From Rhodobacteraceae bacterium Water-Bin34 (GTDB taxonomy: Bacteria > Pseudomonadota > Alphaproteobacteria > Rhodobacterales > Rhodobacteraceae), in the NCBI GenBank assembly GCA_900197625.1, contig FZLS01000011.1, positions 1 to 53,678 on the forward strand: a DNA stretch of 53,678 bases, read 5' to 3'. The notes beneath the pieces were generated by a model that saw only the letters and a program-made list of their open reading frames with translations, was not told the origin of the DNA and ran no database searches. A program made the position numbers and the translations under genes. Within the stretch, counting starts at the first letter, position 1; each line of letters starts with the position of its first letter. Below are positions 16,779-25,512 of this stretch, piece by piece.

Positions 16779-17666
16779 ATGACTTCAGAGGTTAAAGGGC
16801 ATCTTGCAATGCTTTGCTTTTCAGCATTCATTGCGGGGTCATTTGCGCTTGGAAGTATGATTTCTAACAATTTATCTCCACTTATTGTTACGGTAATTAG
16901 GTTTATGATTACCGCACTTTTTTTAGGTGGACTAATTTATTTCACACAAACTATTAAAAAAATATATTTTATATCGCCATGGCGATATCTGTTTTTGGGC
17001 TTATGTGTAACTTTATATTTCGTATTAATGTTTGAAGCATTGAAAACCTCTTCTGCAATTTCTTTATCTGTAGAGTTTACTATGGCACCATTTATCAGCG
17101 GTTTGTTTGGTTACTTTCTTCTTGGTCAAAAAATAAATCTAAGAATATTTATTGCTCTAGTTATTGGCGCCATTGGTGCGATTTGGGTTATCTTTAACGG
17201 TGATATAAGCCACCTTTTGGATTTTAGAATTGGCCGTGGAGAGCTTCTTTTCTTTATTGGAATGTCTTTTTATGCACTTCATGTCCCTCTGGTTAGAAAA
17301 TTAAATTATAACGAGCCACCACTTATTTTTACATTTGGCATAATAGTTGCAGCACTGTTCATCTCATTTGTTTTTTCTTTTGGAGAAATTATGAATGCAA
17401 ACTTTAAATCAATCACAAAATATGACTTCTTTATAATTTTATACTTGGCTATATTTGCGAGTGCCGCAACATTCTTATTGATCCAATATGCCGCTCTTAA
17501 ATTACCATCTGTAAAGGTAATGGCACATACTTACTTAACTCCAACTTGGGTAATAGTTTGGTATATTTTTATGGGAAAAGATGGTCCATTAGCTTCAGAT
17601 TACATCGGAATATCTTTTACTATAATTGCTTTATTTCTTTTGTTGAAAGAACAAACAGGAAATTAG
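16779..17666 (+). CDS. EamA/DMT-family membrane transporter
   Basis: A 295-residue protein with about ten membrane spans arranged as two EamA halves (the second begins near residue 150, GELLFFIGMSFYALHVPLV). DMT permeases carry metabolites, often outward. It starts nine bases after preA without a clear Shine-Dalgarno sequence, so it is probably co-transcribed with preTA. Transport of a pyrimidine or of beta-alanine-type products is a guess. Its stop is one base from the stop of the convergent TetR gene. Confidence 0.8.
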   Translation: MTSEVKGHLAMLCFSAFIAGSFALGSMISNNLSPLIVTVIRFMITALFLGGLIYFTQTIKKIYFISPWRYLFLGLCVTLYFVLMFEALKTSSAISLSVEFTMAPFISGLFGYFLLGQKINLRIFIALVIGAIGAIWVIFNGDISHLLDFRIGRGELLFFIGMSFYALHVPLVRKLNYNEPPLIFTFGIIVAALFISFVFSFGEIMNANFKSITKYDFFIILYLAIFASAATFLLIQYAALKLPSVKVMAHTYLTPTWVIVWYIFMGKDGPLASDYIGISFTIIALFLLLKEQTGN

Positions 17667-17667
17667 T

Positions 17668-18291
17668 TTATGGCATGAGCATTGTGCTGAACATTTTCTT
17701 TAAAAATGGAGCCGCAGTATCAAATGGGTCAATAGTCTCATCATTCAGTACTGAACGCACTTGAATATCAAAATCAGCGTAGTGTTGCGTTGTTGCCCAT
17801 ATTGAAAAAAATAAGTGATGAGGGTCAACTTCTGCAATTTTGCCTTGAGCAGCCCATTTTCTTATAATTTTTGCTTTTTCAGAAACTAAATCTTTAAGTG
17901 AGCCTTGTAATTCAGGAAGAACATGTGGGGCTCCTTGTAATATTTCATTGGCAAAAAGTTTACTTTCTCTTGGAAAATCACGGGCCATATTCAATTTTTG
18001 TTCAATGTACTTACAAATCTCTTCAACAGGGGGATTATTTTCATTTATTTCATGTAAAGGCGCTAACCATGTTTTAAGTAATTTTTCTAATAAGGATATA
18101 TGAATAGCTTCTTTGTTATCAAAGTAATAAAGTATATTTGGTTTTGATAGATTTGCTCGATTTGCAATCATATCAATAGTTGAACCTCTAAAGCCAAAAT
18201 CTGAGAAAACATCTAAAGCAGCTTCTAGGATCACATCAGTCTTTTGACGTTGTATCCGAGTTGTTTTTTTTGTTGTTTCTGATCTGGCCAT
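17668..18291 (-). CDS. TetR-family regulator, RutR-like (second paralog)
   Basis: A 207-residue TetR protein. The N-terminal helix-turn-helix is in GFRGSTIDMIANRANLSKPNILYYF. The ligand domain carries SKLFANEILQGAPHV and SIWATTQHYADF, features of RutR-like regulators that sense uracil or thymine. It is clearly paralogous to the next gene (compare IWSTTQHYADF there). AGGT lies nine bases before the ATG, and the gap from the upstream paralog is 21 bases, so the two are one transcript. The sequence between them shows no separate promoter to my eye. Confidence 0.85.
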   Translation of the reverse strand: MARSETTKKTTRIQRQKTDVILEAALDVFSDFGFRGSTIDMIANRANLSKPNILYYFDNKEAIHISLLEKLLKTWLAPLHEINENNPPVEEICKYIEQKLNMARDFPRESKLFANEILQGAPHVLPELQGSLKDLVSEKAKIIRKWAAQGKIAEVDPHHLFFSIWATTQHYADFDIQVRSVLNDETIDPFDTAAPFLKKMFSTMLMP

Positions 18292-18312
18292 TAAATTTAT
18301 ACCTATTTGATA

Positions 18313-18951
18313 TCAAGTTGGTGAAAGTCCAACACCTTTAAGTATTATTGTCTTAACTGATAATTTAGCAGTCTGCCACTGCGTATCTGAAAAAGGTTCA
18401 CCAGAATTTAATGTCTCTATTTGGTGTGCAAAATCTGCATAATGCTGTGTTGTTGACCAAATCATATATAAGAGATGTTCTGGGTCTATTGCATCCATTT
18501 CACCATCATTTATCCATCTTTGTATATGTTTGCTCCTGTCTTTGGACCATTCCTTCAATTGTCCTTCCAAATAGTCTTGAATGATTGGCGCCCCTTGAAT
18601 TATTTCTGATGCCCAAACTTTTGAGCCATATGGATGGCTACGAGCAAGATCCATTTTTTTATCAATATATCTGCTTAAAGCTTCACGAGGGCCGAGCTCT
18701 GTATCAAAGGCTGATGCAGCTTCCATCCATATATCAAATATATTGTAAACAACTTGTCTATATATATCCTGCTTCGTTTTAAAATAATAATGCACATTTG
18801 CTTTTGGAAGGTTTGCAACGTCAGCAATTAGTTGTGTTGTTGCACCTGCGAATCCAGCTTCAGCAAATACTTTTTCAGCTGCATCAAGAATAACTCTTTG
18901 GTTTTGTGAACGTTTTGCAAATTTTTGAAAAGAGACTGTATTATCTTTCAT
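18313..18951 (-). CDS. rutR: TetR-family regulator, RutR-like (first paralog)
   Basis: A 212-residue TetR regulator. The helix-turn-helix lies in GFAGATTQLIADVANLPKANVHYYF. The C-terminal domain has SKVWASEIIQGAPII and MIWSTTQHYADF, as in RutR. I place the start at ATG 18951, because GGAG is six bases before it; a TTG at 18963 would add four residues but would place the Shine-Dalgarno inside the gene. It is divergent from the amidohydrolase operon, with two RutR-type boxes between, so it probably represses that operon until a pyrimidine is bound. Confidence 0.85.
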   Translation of the reverse strand: MKDNTVSFQKFAKRSQNQRVILDAAEKVFAEAGFAGATTQLIADVANLPKANVHYYFKTKQDIYRQVVYNIFDIWMEAASAFDTELGPREALSRYIDKKMDLARSHPYGSKVWASEIIQGAPIIQDYLEGQLKEWSKDRSKHIQRWINDGEMDAIDPEHLLYMIWSTTQHYADFAHQIETLNSGEPFSDTQWQTAKLSVKTIILKGVGLSPT

Positions 18952-18971
18952 TTGTTTCTCCAAAAAAAAAC

Positions 18972-18987
18972 TTGACCGTTTGGTCAG
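18972..18987. promoter_or_regulatory. RutR-type operator 1
   Basis: TTGACCGTTTGGTCAG has inverted arms TGACC and GGTCA and closely matches the RutR consensus TTGACCA-NN-TGGTCAA as I recall it. It lies just upstream of the rutR-like start and overlaps the -35 region of the divergent operon. Confidence 0.8.
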
Positions 18988-19001
18988 TAATGTTCAATAA
19001 T
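18972..19001 (+). promoter_or_regulatory. candidate promoter of the pyrimidine amidohydrolase operon
   Basis: TTGACC (18972-18977) and AATAAT (18996-19001) are 18 bases apart in the direction of the operon. Both elements are covered or touched by the RutR-type boxes, which fits repression by promoter occlusion. Read by eye only. Confidence 0.4.
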
Positions 19002-19016
19002 TGACCATACAGTCAA
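19001..19016. promoter_or_regulatory. RutR-type operator 2
   Basis: TTGACCATACAGTCAA has inverted arms TTGAC and GTCAA and a left half identical to the RutR consensus. It is 29 bases downstream of the first box and would cover the transcription start of the amidohydrolase operon. Confidence 0.7.
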
Positions 19017-19059
19017 AAAAAGCTGTCAGTCAAGTCAGCGCCAAAAGAGGAAAAATAAA

Positions 19060-20310
19060 ATGCCTGCACTAAATTCCAATTTGCGTATTAATGGAGATAG
19101 ACTCTGGGACAGCCTAATGGAGATGGCAAAAATAGGACCTGGAATTGCAGGTGGAAACAATCGACAAACCTTAACTGATGAAGACGCTGAAGGGCGTACA
19201 CTTTTTCAAAATTGGTGTGAGTCTGCAGGTTGCACGATGGGTTTAGACCAAATGGGCAATATGTTTGCTACTAGGCCTGGATCAGATCCTGAGGCTTTAC
19301 CCGTTTATGTTGGCTCGCATCTTGATACACAACCAACGGGTGGAAAATATGATGGCATACTTGGAGTGTTGGGTGGGTTAGAAATCATCAATACACTGAA
19401 TGATCTTAATATTAAAACAAAACATCCTATTGTTGTTACAAATTGGACAAATGAAGAGGGTACTCGGTATGCTCCACCAATGTTGGCATCAGGAGTGTTT
19501 GGCGGGGTTCATACACAAGAATGGGCATATGATAGAGTAGATGCAGATGGCAAAAGATTTGGAGATGAATTGGTTAGAATAGGGTGGCGTGGTGATGAAA
19601 AAGTTGGAGAAAGAAAAATGCATGCATTTTTTGAACTTCATATTGAGCAGGGACCAATACTTGAAGCTGAAAATAAAGATATTGGTGTTGTTACTCATGG
19701 CCAAGGTCTATCTTGGACTGAGATTACAATAATTGGTAAAGATAGTCATACAGGTTCAACACCTATGCATATGAGAAAAAATGCAGGACTTGCCATGGCT
19801 AGAATCTTAGAAAATGTTGATGAAATAGCCTTGTCTCATGCTCCTCATGCAGTTGGTGCGGCTGGCCATATAGATGTTTATCCAAATTCGAGAAATGTTA
19901 TTCCAGGAAAAGTGGTTTTTACAGTTGATTTAAGATCACCTGAACTAGCAGTTATAGATGATATGGAACAACGCTTAATGTCAGGTGCTAAGAAAATATG
20001 TGATGATATGGGACTAGAAGTATCTTTTGAAAAAGTTGGAGGCTTTGATCCAGTGACTTTTGACGAGAAATGCGTGTCATCAATCCGAAATGCTGCAGAA
20101 AGAATGGGTTACAGCCACATGAATATAATTTCAGGTGCTGGTCATGATGCATGTTGGATTAACGGTGTAGCGCCATCCGCAATGGTAATGTGCCCATGTG
20201 TCGATGGATTAAGCCATAATGAAGCTGAAGACATATCAAAAGAATGGGCTGTAGCGGGTGCAGATGTATTGATGCATGCAGTGATTGAAACAGCAGAAAT
20301 TTTAACTTGA
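19060..20310 (+). CDS. Zn-dependent amidohydrolase, beta-ureidopropionase/carbamoylase type
   Basis: A 416-residue M20-family hydrolase of the hydantoinase/carbamoylase group. Metal-site motifs are GSHLDTQPTGGKYDG (His and Asp), TNEEGTRYAPPM (Glu pair) and HIEQGPILE. The dimerisation and lid domain lies at about residues 210-330. Members cleave N-carbamoyl-beta-alanine, N-carbamoyl amino acids or allantoate. The next gene is dihydropyrimidinase and preTA is nearby. The most likely reaction is therefore the last step of reductive pyrimidine degradation, giving beta-alanine or 3-aminoisobutyrate, CO2 and ammonia. It is first in the RutR-box-controlled operon. Confidence 0.85.
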   Translation: MPALNSNLRINGDRLWDSLMEMAKIGPGIAGGNNRQTLTDEDAEGRTLFQNWCESAGCTMGLDQMGNMFATRPGSDPEALPVYVGSHLDTQPTGGKYDGILGVLGGLEIINTLNDLNIKTKHPIVVTNWTNEEGTRYAPPMLASGVFGGVHTQEWAYDRVDADGKRFGDELVRIGWRGDEKVGERKMHAFFELHIEQGPILEAENKDIGVVTHGQGLSWTEITIIGKDSHTGSTPMHMRKNAGLAMARILENVDEIALSHAPHAVGAAGHIDVYPNSRNVIPGKVVFTVDLRSPELAVIDDMEQRLMSGAKKICDDMGLEVSFEKVGGFDPVTFDEKCVSSIRNAAERMGYSHMNIISGAGHDACWINGVAPSAMVMCPCVDGLSHNEAEDISKEWAVAGADVLMHAVIETAEILT

Positions 20311-20353
20311 TGAGTGAAAAAATATTTTCAAATATTAGTTGGGGGAATAGATA

Positions 20354-21814
20354 ATGACAAAAGTTATAAAAGGTGGAACAGTTTGTACTGCTGATCGAGC
20401 ATATAAAGCTGATGTGTTAATTGAAGATGAAATAATTAAGCAAATTGGCCAAGATTTAAAAGGGGATGAATATATTGATGCTGAAGGTGCATATGTAATT
20501 CCTGGAGGGATTGATCCTCATACCCATTTAGAAATGCCTTTTATGGGCACTACAGCTGCTGAAACATTTGAAACTGGAACATGGGCAGCTGCGTGTGGTG
20601 GTACAACAATGATTGTTGATTTTTGCCTACCAGGCGCTGATGGTAGTATTAAGAATGCAATAAATGAATGGCATCGAAAATCAACCCCTCAGATTTGTTC
20701 AGATATTGGTTATCACATGGCGATTACTGATTGGAATGAAAATGTATTTGATGAAATGAAAAACGCAGTAGAAATGGGCGTAAATAGCTTCAAACATTTT
20801 ATGGCATATAAGGGTGCTCTAATGATTGAAGATGATGAAATGTTTGCTAGCTTCAAAAGATGTGGTGAATTAGGTGCATTGCCAATGGTTCATGCTGAAA
20901 ATGGGGACTTAGTAGCTGAATTACAACAAAAATATTTTGACCAAGGTATTACTGGTCCAGAAGGCCATGCATACTCAAGACCACCTGAGCTAGAGGGTGA
21001 GGCTGCAAATCGTGCTATTACAATAGCCGATACAGCTGGTGTGCCTTTGTATATAGTCCATGTTTCATGTGAACAAACCCATGAAGCCATTAGACGTGCA
21101 AGGCAAAAAGGTATGAGGGTTTATGGTGAGCCTTTAATTCAATTTTTGACTTTAGATGAATCGGAATATTTTAATAAAGATTGGGATCATGCTGCCCGAC
21201 GAGTAATGAGTCCACCGTTTAGATCAAAGGATCATCAAGATAGTTTATGGGCTGGGCTGCAATCTGGATCATTGCAAGTTGTGGCAACTGATCATGCAGC
21301 TTTCAATACGGAGCAAAAACGCGCTGGTAGAAATGATTTTAGAATAATACCAAATGGGTCAAATGGACTAGAGGAGCGTCTAGCTGTCTTGTGGACTGAA
21401 GGAGTGGAAACAGGCCGACTTACGCCTGAAGAGTTTGTTGCAGCAACATCAACAAATGTTGCAAAGATTTTAAACATTTATCCTAAAAAAGGTGCGATAG
21501 TTGAAGGTGCAGATGCGGATATTGTTGTATGGGACCCTAAAATTACTAAAACTATTAGTCCTAGCAATCATCATTCAATACTTGATTATAATGTTTTTGA
21601 GGGCTTTGAAGTTAAAGCACAAGCACGCTACACTTTAAGTCGTGGTGATGTTATTTGGGCTTGGGGGCAAAATAGTCAGCCACAACCAGGACGTGGTAGA
21701 TTTGTTCCAAGACCTGCCTTTCCGTCAGCACAAGTGGCTTTGAGTAGATGGAAATCATTAAATTCACCGCGTCAAATTATGCGTGATCCTCTTAATATCC
21801 CAGCAGGTATTTAA
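20354..21814 (+). CDS. hydA: dihydropyrimidinase
   Basis: A 486-residue cytoplasmic amidohydrolase (cyclic amidase). The metal ligands are visible in PGGIDPHTHLEMPF, in the carbamylated-lysine segment SFKHFMAYKG, in HAENGDLV, in IVHVSCEQTHEAI and in ATDHAAF (final Asp). The enzyme opens dihydrouracil or dihydrothymine to the N-carbamoyl-beta-amino acid, the product used by the preceding gene's enzyme. GGGGGA-type ribosome binding lies before the ATG. The ABC ATPase gene begins immediately after its stop. Confidence 0.9.
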   Translation: MTKVIKGGTVCTADRAYKADVLIEDEIIKQIGQDLKGDEYIDAEGAYVIPGGIDPHTHLEMPFMGTTAAETFETGTWAAACGGTTMIVDFCLPGADGSIKNAINEWHRKSTPQICSDIGYHMAITDWNENVFDEMKNAVEMGVNSFKHFMAYKGALMIEDDEMFASFKRCGELGALPMVHAENGDLVAELQQKYFDQGITGPEGHAYSRPPELEGEAANRAITIADTAGVPLYIVHVSCEQTHEAIRRARQKGMRVYGEPLIQFLTLDESEYFNKDWDHAARRVMSPPFRSKDHQDSLWAGLQSGSLQVVATDHAAFNTEQKRAGRNDFRIIPNGSNGLEERLAVLWTEGVETGRLTPEEFVAATSTNVAKILNIYPKKGAIVEGADADIVVWDPKITKTISPSNHHSILDYNVFEGFEVKAQARYTLSRGDVIWAWGQNSQPQPGRGRFVPRPAFPSAQVALSRWKSLNSPRQIMRDPLNIPAGI

Positions 21815-22594
21815 ATGAATGAAAGTGTAATATCAGCAACTGACCTTTCGCTTACATTTGAAACTAATGATGGTCCAGTTCACGCTCTTCAAGATATTAA
21901 TCTTGATATAGAAAAGGGTGAATTTGTTTCATTTATTGGGCCATCTGGGTGTGGTAAGACTACTTTATTGCGTGTCATTGCTGACTTAGAAACACCAAGT
22001 AAAGGTGTTATTAAAGTAAATGACATGGCTGCATCAGAAGCTCGAATGGAGAGGGCATATGGTTATGTTTTTCAAGCCGCTGGCCTTTATCCGTGGCGAA
22101 CAATTGGAGGAAATATTAAATTACCTCTTGAAATAATGGGCTATAATAAGCTTGAACAAAAAGAACGCGTATCTCGTGTTTTAGAACTTGTCGAATTATC
22201 TGGATTTGATAAAAAATTCCCTTGGCAATTATCTGGTGGAATGCAACAACGCGCAAGTATAGCACGAGCGCTTGCGTTTGATGCAGATATATTACTTATG
22301 GATGAACCATTTGGTGCATTAGATGAAATTGTCAGAGACCATTTGAACGAACAATTATTGAAACTATGGTCAACTACAAAAAAAACAATTGGATTTGTTA
22401 CACATTCCATTCCAGAGGCAGTCTTTTTATCTTCTAAGATTGTTGTAATGTCGCCAAGGCCTGGAAGAATTTCTAAGATAATCAAAAGCAATTTACCTTC
22501 TGAGAGAACATTAGAAATACGAGACAGTAAAGAGTTTTTAGATATTGCTGCTCAAGTTCGAGATGAATTACGCAAAGGTTCATCTGATGAATAA
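21815..22594 (+). CDS. ABC transporter ATPase, SsuB/TauB-like, of the pyrimidine operon
   Basis: A 259-residue ABC ATPase. Walker A is GPSGCGKTT, the signature is LSGGMQQRASIARAL, Walker B is ILLMDEP and the switch histidine is in GFVTHSIPEAVFLS. The GGMQQR form is typical of the nitrate/taurine/NMT1-type importers. It starts on the base after the dihydropyrimidinase stop and overlaps the next permease by eight bases, so it is tightly coupled. Confidence 0.88.
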   Translation: MNESVISATDLSLTFETNDGPVHALQDINLDIEKGEFVSFIGPSGCGKTTLLRVIADLETPSKGVIKVNDMAASEARMERAYGYVFQAAGLYPWRTIGGNIKLPLEIMGYNKLEQKERVSRVLELVELSGFDKKFPWQLSGGMQQRASIARALAFDADILLMDEPFGALDEIVRDHLNEQLLKLWSTTKKTIGFVTHSIPEAVFLSSKIVVMSPRPGRISKIIKSNLPSERTLEIRDSKEFLDIAAQVRDELRKGSSDE

Positions 22595-23471
22595 AGTAAA
22601 AGATTTTTGGAGTTTAGTAGGGCCTGTATTTACCATCCTCATTGCAATTACAGCAATTTGGTATGCTTCAGCGGTATGGTTAAATTCTGCTTGGGCATAT
22701 GATAAAGCGAAACGTGCTAATGTTACTATTTCATTTTCTGAAATGGTAACTGACACTATGATGCAAGAAAAACCATTATTACCTTCACCACATCAGGTAA
22801 TTAAAGAAATTTACAAAACGACAGTTTTAAAAAAAGTAACTTCAAAAAGATCTTTGATTTGGCATGGGTGGATTACATTATCTGCAACATTATTGGGATT
22901 TGCGTTTGGGACAGCTTTAGGTATTTTATTAGCTGTTGGAATTGTATTCAGTAAATCAATGGATATGTCGGTTATGCCATGGGTTATTACAAGTCAAACT
23001 ATTCCAATACTTGCAATTGCTCCAATGATTATTGTTGTTTTAAACGCAATTGGTGTTTCTGGATTGTTACCTAAAGCAATAATATCAATGTATCTATCAT
23101 TTTTCCCAGTTGTTGTTGGAATGGTCAAAGGGCTTAGATCACCAGACCAAATGCAGTTAGACCAAATGCGGACGTGGAGTGCCCCCAAGACAACTTCGTT
23201 TTGGAAATTACGTCTACCAAGTTCAATGCCCTATTTATTTGCTTCACTCAAAATTGGAGTAGCTGCATCATTAGTTGGAGCAATAGTAGGAGAATTACCT
23301 ACTGGTGCTGTCGCTGGTTTGGGCGCGCGATTACTTGCAGGAAGTTATTATGGGCAAACTATTCAGATTTGGAGTGCTTTGATATGCGCTGCAATTCTTG
23401 CGGCAAGTTTAGTTGCAATAATTGGTGTAATTGAAAGAATTACTCTTCGCAGAATGGGGATACAAATATGA
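22587..23471 (+). CDS. ABC transporter permease of the pyrimidine operon, first copy
   Basis: A 294-residue inner-membrane permease of the SsuC/TauC type. The first span is near residues 9-28. A hydrophilic, probably periplasmic, segment of about 60 residues follows, then the remaining spans from about residue 95. The coupling segment reads DQMRTWSAPKTTSFWKLRLPSS. I use ATG 22587, which lies inside the end of the ATPase gene, rather than TTG 22545. The longer form adds residues that do not look like a permease N-terminus. It overlaps the next permease by four bases. Confidence 0.85.
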   Translation: MNKVKDFWSLVGPVFTILIAITAIWYASAVWLNSAWAYDKAKRANVTISFSEMVTDTMMQEKPLLPSPHQVIKEIYKTTVLKKVTSKRSLIWHGWITLSATLLGFAFGTALGILLAVGIVFSKSMDMSVMPWVITSQTIPILAIAPMIIVVLNAIGVSGLLPKAIISMYLSFFPVVVGMVKGLRSPDQMQLDQMRTWSAPKTTSFWKLRLPSSMPYLFASLKIGVAASLVGAIVGELPTGAVAGLGARLLAGSYYGQTIQIWSALICAAILAASLVAIIGVIERITLRRMGIQI

Positions 23472-24307
23472 CTTGGGTATTTGCAGCTCTATTAACTTGG
23501 ATTGTCTTATGGGTAATAAATATTCAACTTGCAAAAATAGAAGCAAATAGATTTATAAATTTGCTTGTCCCTGCATTATTTGGATTTTCTATTTTAATTC
23601 TTTGGGAGGGGTTTGTACGTGGCTTTAATATAAGCCCAATTTTATTACCTCCACCTAGTGCTATTGCAGTGCGTTTTTCTGGCAGCATGAGTATTTTATG
23701 GGAAGATTTTGTTCAAACATTTATAAAAGGTGCACTATCTGGCTACGTGATAGGTTGTTCAGCAGCTTTTATAACTGCAGTAGCAGTAGATAAATCAAAT
23801 TTCTTGAAAAGAGGGCTCTTGCCAGTTGGAAATTTTGTGGCTGCTTTGCCAATAATTGGAATGGCGCCTATATTGGTTATGTGGTTTGGATTTGATTGGC
23901 ACTCAAAAGCGGCTGTAGTTGTTGTAATGGTATTTTTTCCAATGCTTGTAAACACAGTTGCAGGTTTGAATGCGAAAGATAATATTCAGCATGATTTGAT
24001 GAAAACTTATGGTGCCAGTTATTGGCAGAACTTATTAAAATTGAATTTACCGGCTGCAATGCCGTTTATATTTAATGGATTAAAAATTTGTACAACTTTG
24101 GCTTTAATTGGGGCTATAGTTTCGGAGTTTTTTGGTTCTCCAACAAGGGGAATGGGCTTTCGAATTTCAACTGAAGTTGGACGATTATCGCTCGATATGG
24201 TTTGGGCGGAAATAACTGTGGCGGCATTTGCAGGGTCGGCATTTTATGGGTTGATGGCCCTAATCGAGAAGGGCGTAACCTTCTGGCATCCATCACAAAG
24301 AAAATAA
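23468..24307 (+). CDS. ABC transporter permease of the pyrimidine operon, second copy
   Basis: A 279-residue SsuC/TauC-type permease with about seven membrane spans. The coupling segment is HDLMKTYGASYWQNLLKLNLPAA. Conserved PPPSAIAVRF near residue 60 is typical of this permease family. The ATG overlaps the previous gene's stop (ATGA). It should pair with the preceding permease. The binding-protein gene begins 22 bases downstream. Confidence 0.87.
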   Translation: MTWVFAALLTWIVLWVINIQLAKIEANRFINLLVPALFGFSILILWEGFVRGFNISPILLPPPSAIAVRFSGSMSILWEDFVQTFIKGALSGYVIGCSAAFITAVAVDKSNFLKRGLLPVGNFVAALPIIGMAPILVMWFGFDWHSKAAVVVVMVFFPMLVNTVAGLNAKDNIQHDLMKTYGASYWQNLLKLNLPAAMPFIFNGLKICTTLALIGAIVSEFFGSPTRGMGFRISTEVGRLSLDMVWAEITVAAFAGSAFYGLMALIEKGVTFWHPSQRK

Positions 24308-24329
24308 ATTTTTAACAAGGAGAAAAATT

Positions 24330-25316
24330 ATGAAAAATATTTTCAAGATAGCACTTGCAGGTGCTTTTATGCTTAGTGCACCCGTTGCCAAAGCAGATGA
24401 TGTAACTCTTCAATTGAAGTGGGTTACCCAAGCGCAATTTGCTGGATATTATGTTGCGTTAGATAAGGGCTTTTATAAAGATGAAGGACTAAATGTAACA
24501 ATTAAACCTGGTGGACCAGATGTTGCTCCAGCTCAAGTAATTGCAGGTGGCGGCGCAGATGTGGTTCTTGATTGGATGCCATCAGCATTAGCATCTCGTG
24601 AAAAAGGTCTTGATTTAGTAAACATAGCTCAGCCATTCAAATCATCTGGCATGTGGCTCACATGTAGAAAAGATGCTGGCATATCATCACCTGCTGATTT
24701 TGCTGATAAAACATTAGGAGTTTGGTTCTACGGCAATGAATTCCCGTTCCTTAGCTGGATGAGCAAACTTGGATTGAAAACTGATGGATCCGCCGGCGGA
24801 GTTACAGTGCTAAAGCAAGGATTTAATGTAGACCCAATTCTTCAAGGACAGGCAGCATGTGTGTCAACTATGTCTTATAATGAATATTGGCAGGTAATTG
24901 ATGCAGGTTTATCTGCGGATGACCTAGTTGTATTTAAGTATGAAGATGAGGGCGTTTCAACATTAGAAGATGGAATGTATGTTTTAGGTGAAAACTTAAA
25001 AGATGCTGCATTTAAAGATAAGATGGTTCGGTTTGTTAGAGCATCTATGAAAGGCTGGAAGTACGCAGAGGAAAATGTAAATGAAGCAGCAGATATCGTT
25101 TTAGACAATGACGCTTCAGGTGCACAAACAGAAAAACATCAAAGACGAATGATGTCAGAAGTTAGTAAACTTACTGCGGGTTCAAACGGTGCATTAGACT
25201 CTATGGATTATCAAAGAACTGTTGACTCACTGTTAAACGGTGGTTCAGATCCAGTTATCACGAAAGCTCCAGAGGGTGCATGGACATCTGAAATTACAGA
25301 CGTAGCATTAAATTAA
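24330..25316 (+). CDS. ABC transporter binding protein, NMT1/THI5-like, of the pyrimidine operon
   Basis: A 328-residue periplasmic protein. A signal peptide ends at about AKA (residue 22), then VTLQLKWVTQAQFAGYYVALDKGFYKDEGLNV is the standard NMT1/THI5 domain start. GNEFPFLSWMSKLGL and EGVSTLEDGMYV follow. Relatives bind hydroxymethylpyrimidine, riboflavin or other heterocycles. Here it is the last gene of an operon with dihydropyrimidinase, so a pyrimidine or a dihydropyrimidine is the likeliest ligand. I see no sign of a TPP riboswitch or thiamine gene. AAGGAG precedes the ATG. Confidence 0.85.
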   Translation: MKNIFKIALAGAFMLSAPVAKADDVTLQLKWVTQAQFAGYYVALDKGFYKDEGLNVTIKPGGPDVAPAQVIAGGGADVVLDWMPSALASREKGLDLVNIAQPFKSSGMWLTCRKDAGISSPADFADKTLGVWFYGNEFPFLSWMSKLGLKTDGSAGGVTVLKQGFNVDPILQGQAACVSTMSYNEYWQVIDAGLSADDLVVFKYEDEGVSTLEDGMYVLGENLKDAAFKDKMVRFVRASMKGWKYAEENVNEAADIVLDNDASGAQTEKHQRRMMSEVSKLTAGSNGALDSMDYQRTVDSLLNGGSDPVITKAPEGAWTSEITDVALN

Positions 25317-25324
25317 TAAAACTT

Positions 25325-25350
25325 TGGAAAGTAGGGAAACCTACTTTCCA
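25325..25350 (+). terminator. hairpin ending the pyrimidine operon
   Basis: TGGAAAGTAGG (25325-25335) pairs perfectly with CCTACTTTCCA (25340-25350) around a GAAA tetraloop. No long T tract follows, so it may mark the 3' end by stability rather than as a classical terminator. Confidence 0.7.
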
Positions 25351-25512
25351 ACCCCTATATATATAATAATTTTAAAAACATAACTCATTAAGATTACTAA
25401 TTAATAAATCTTAATGAAAAAACATTCATAAGATTAGTTTACTATATTGATTGAAAGCTGTTTAAATGTCTTTGGTGAAAATAGTTTCCGCATTAATCAA
25501 GAAAGCTAATGA

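Noticed and set aside
24308-24329. TPP riboswitch or thiamine operon for the THI5-like binding protein
   Set aside because: The gap before this gene is only 22 bases and no thi gene is near; the context is pyrimidine breakdown.
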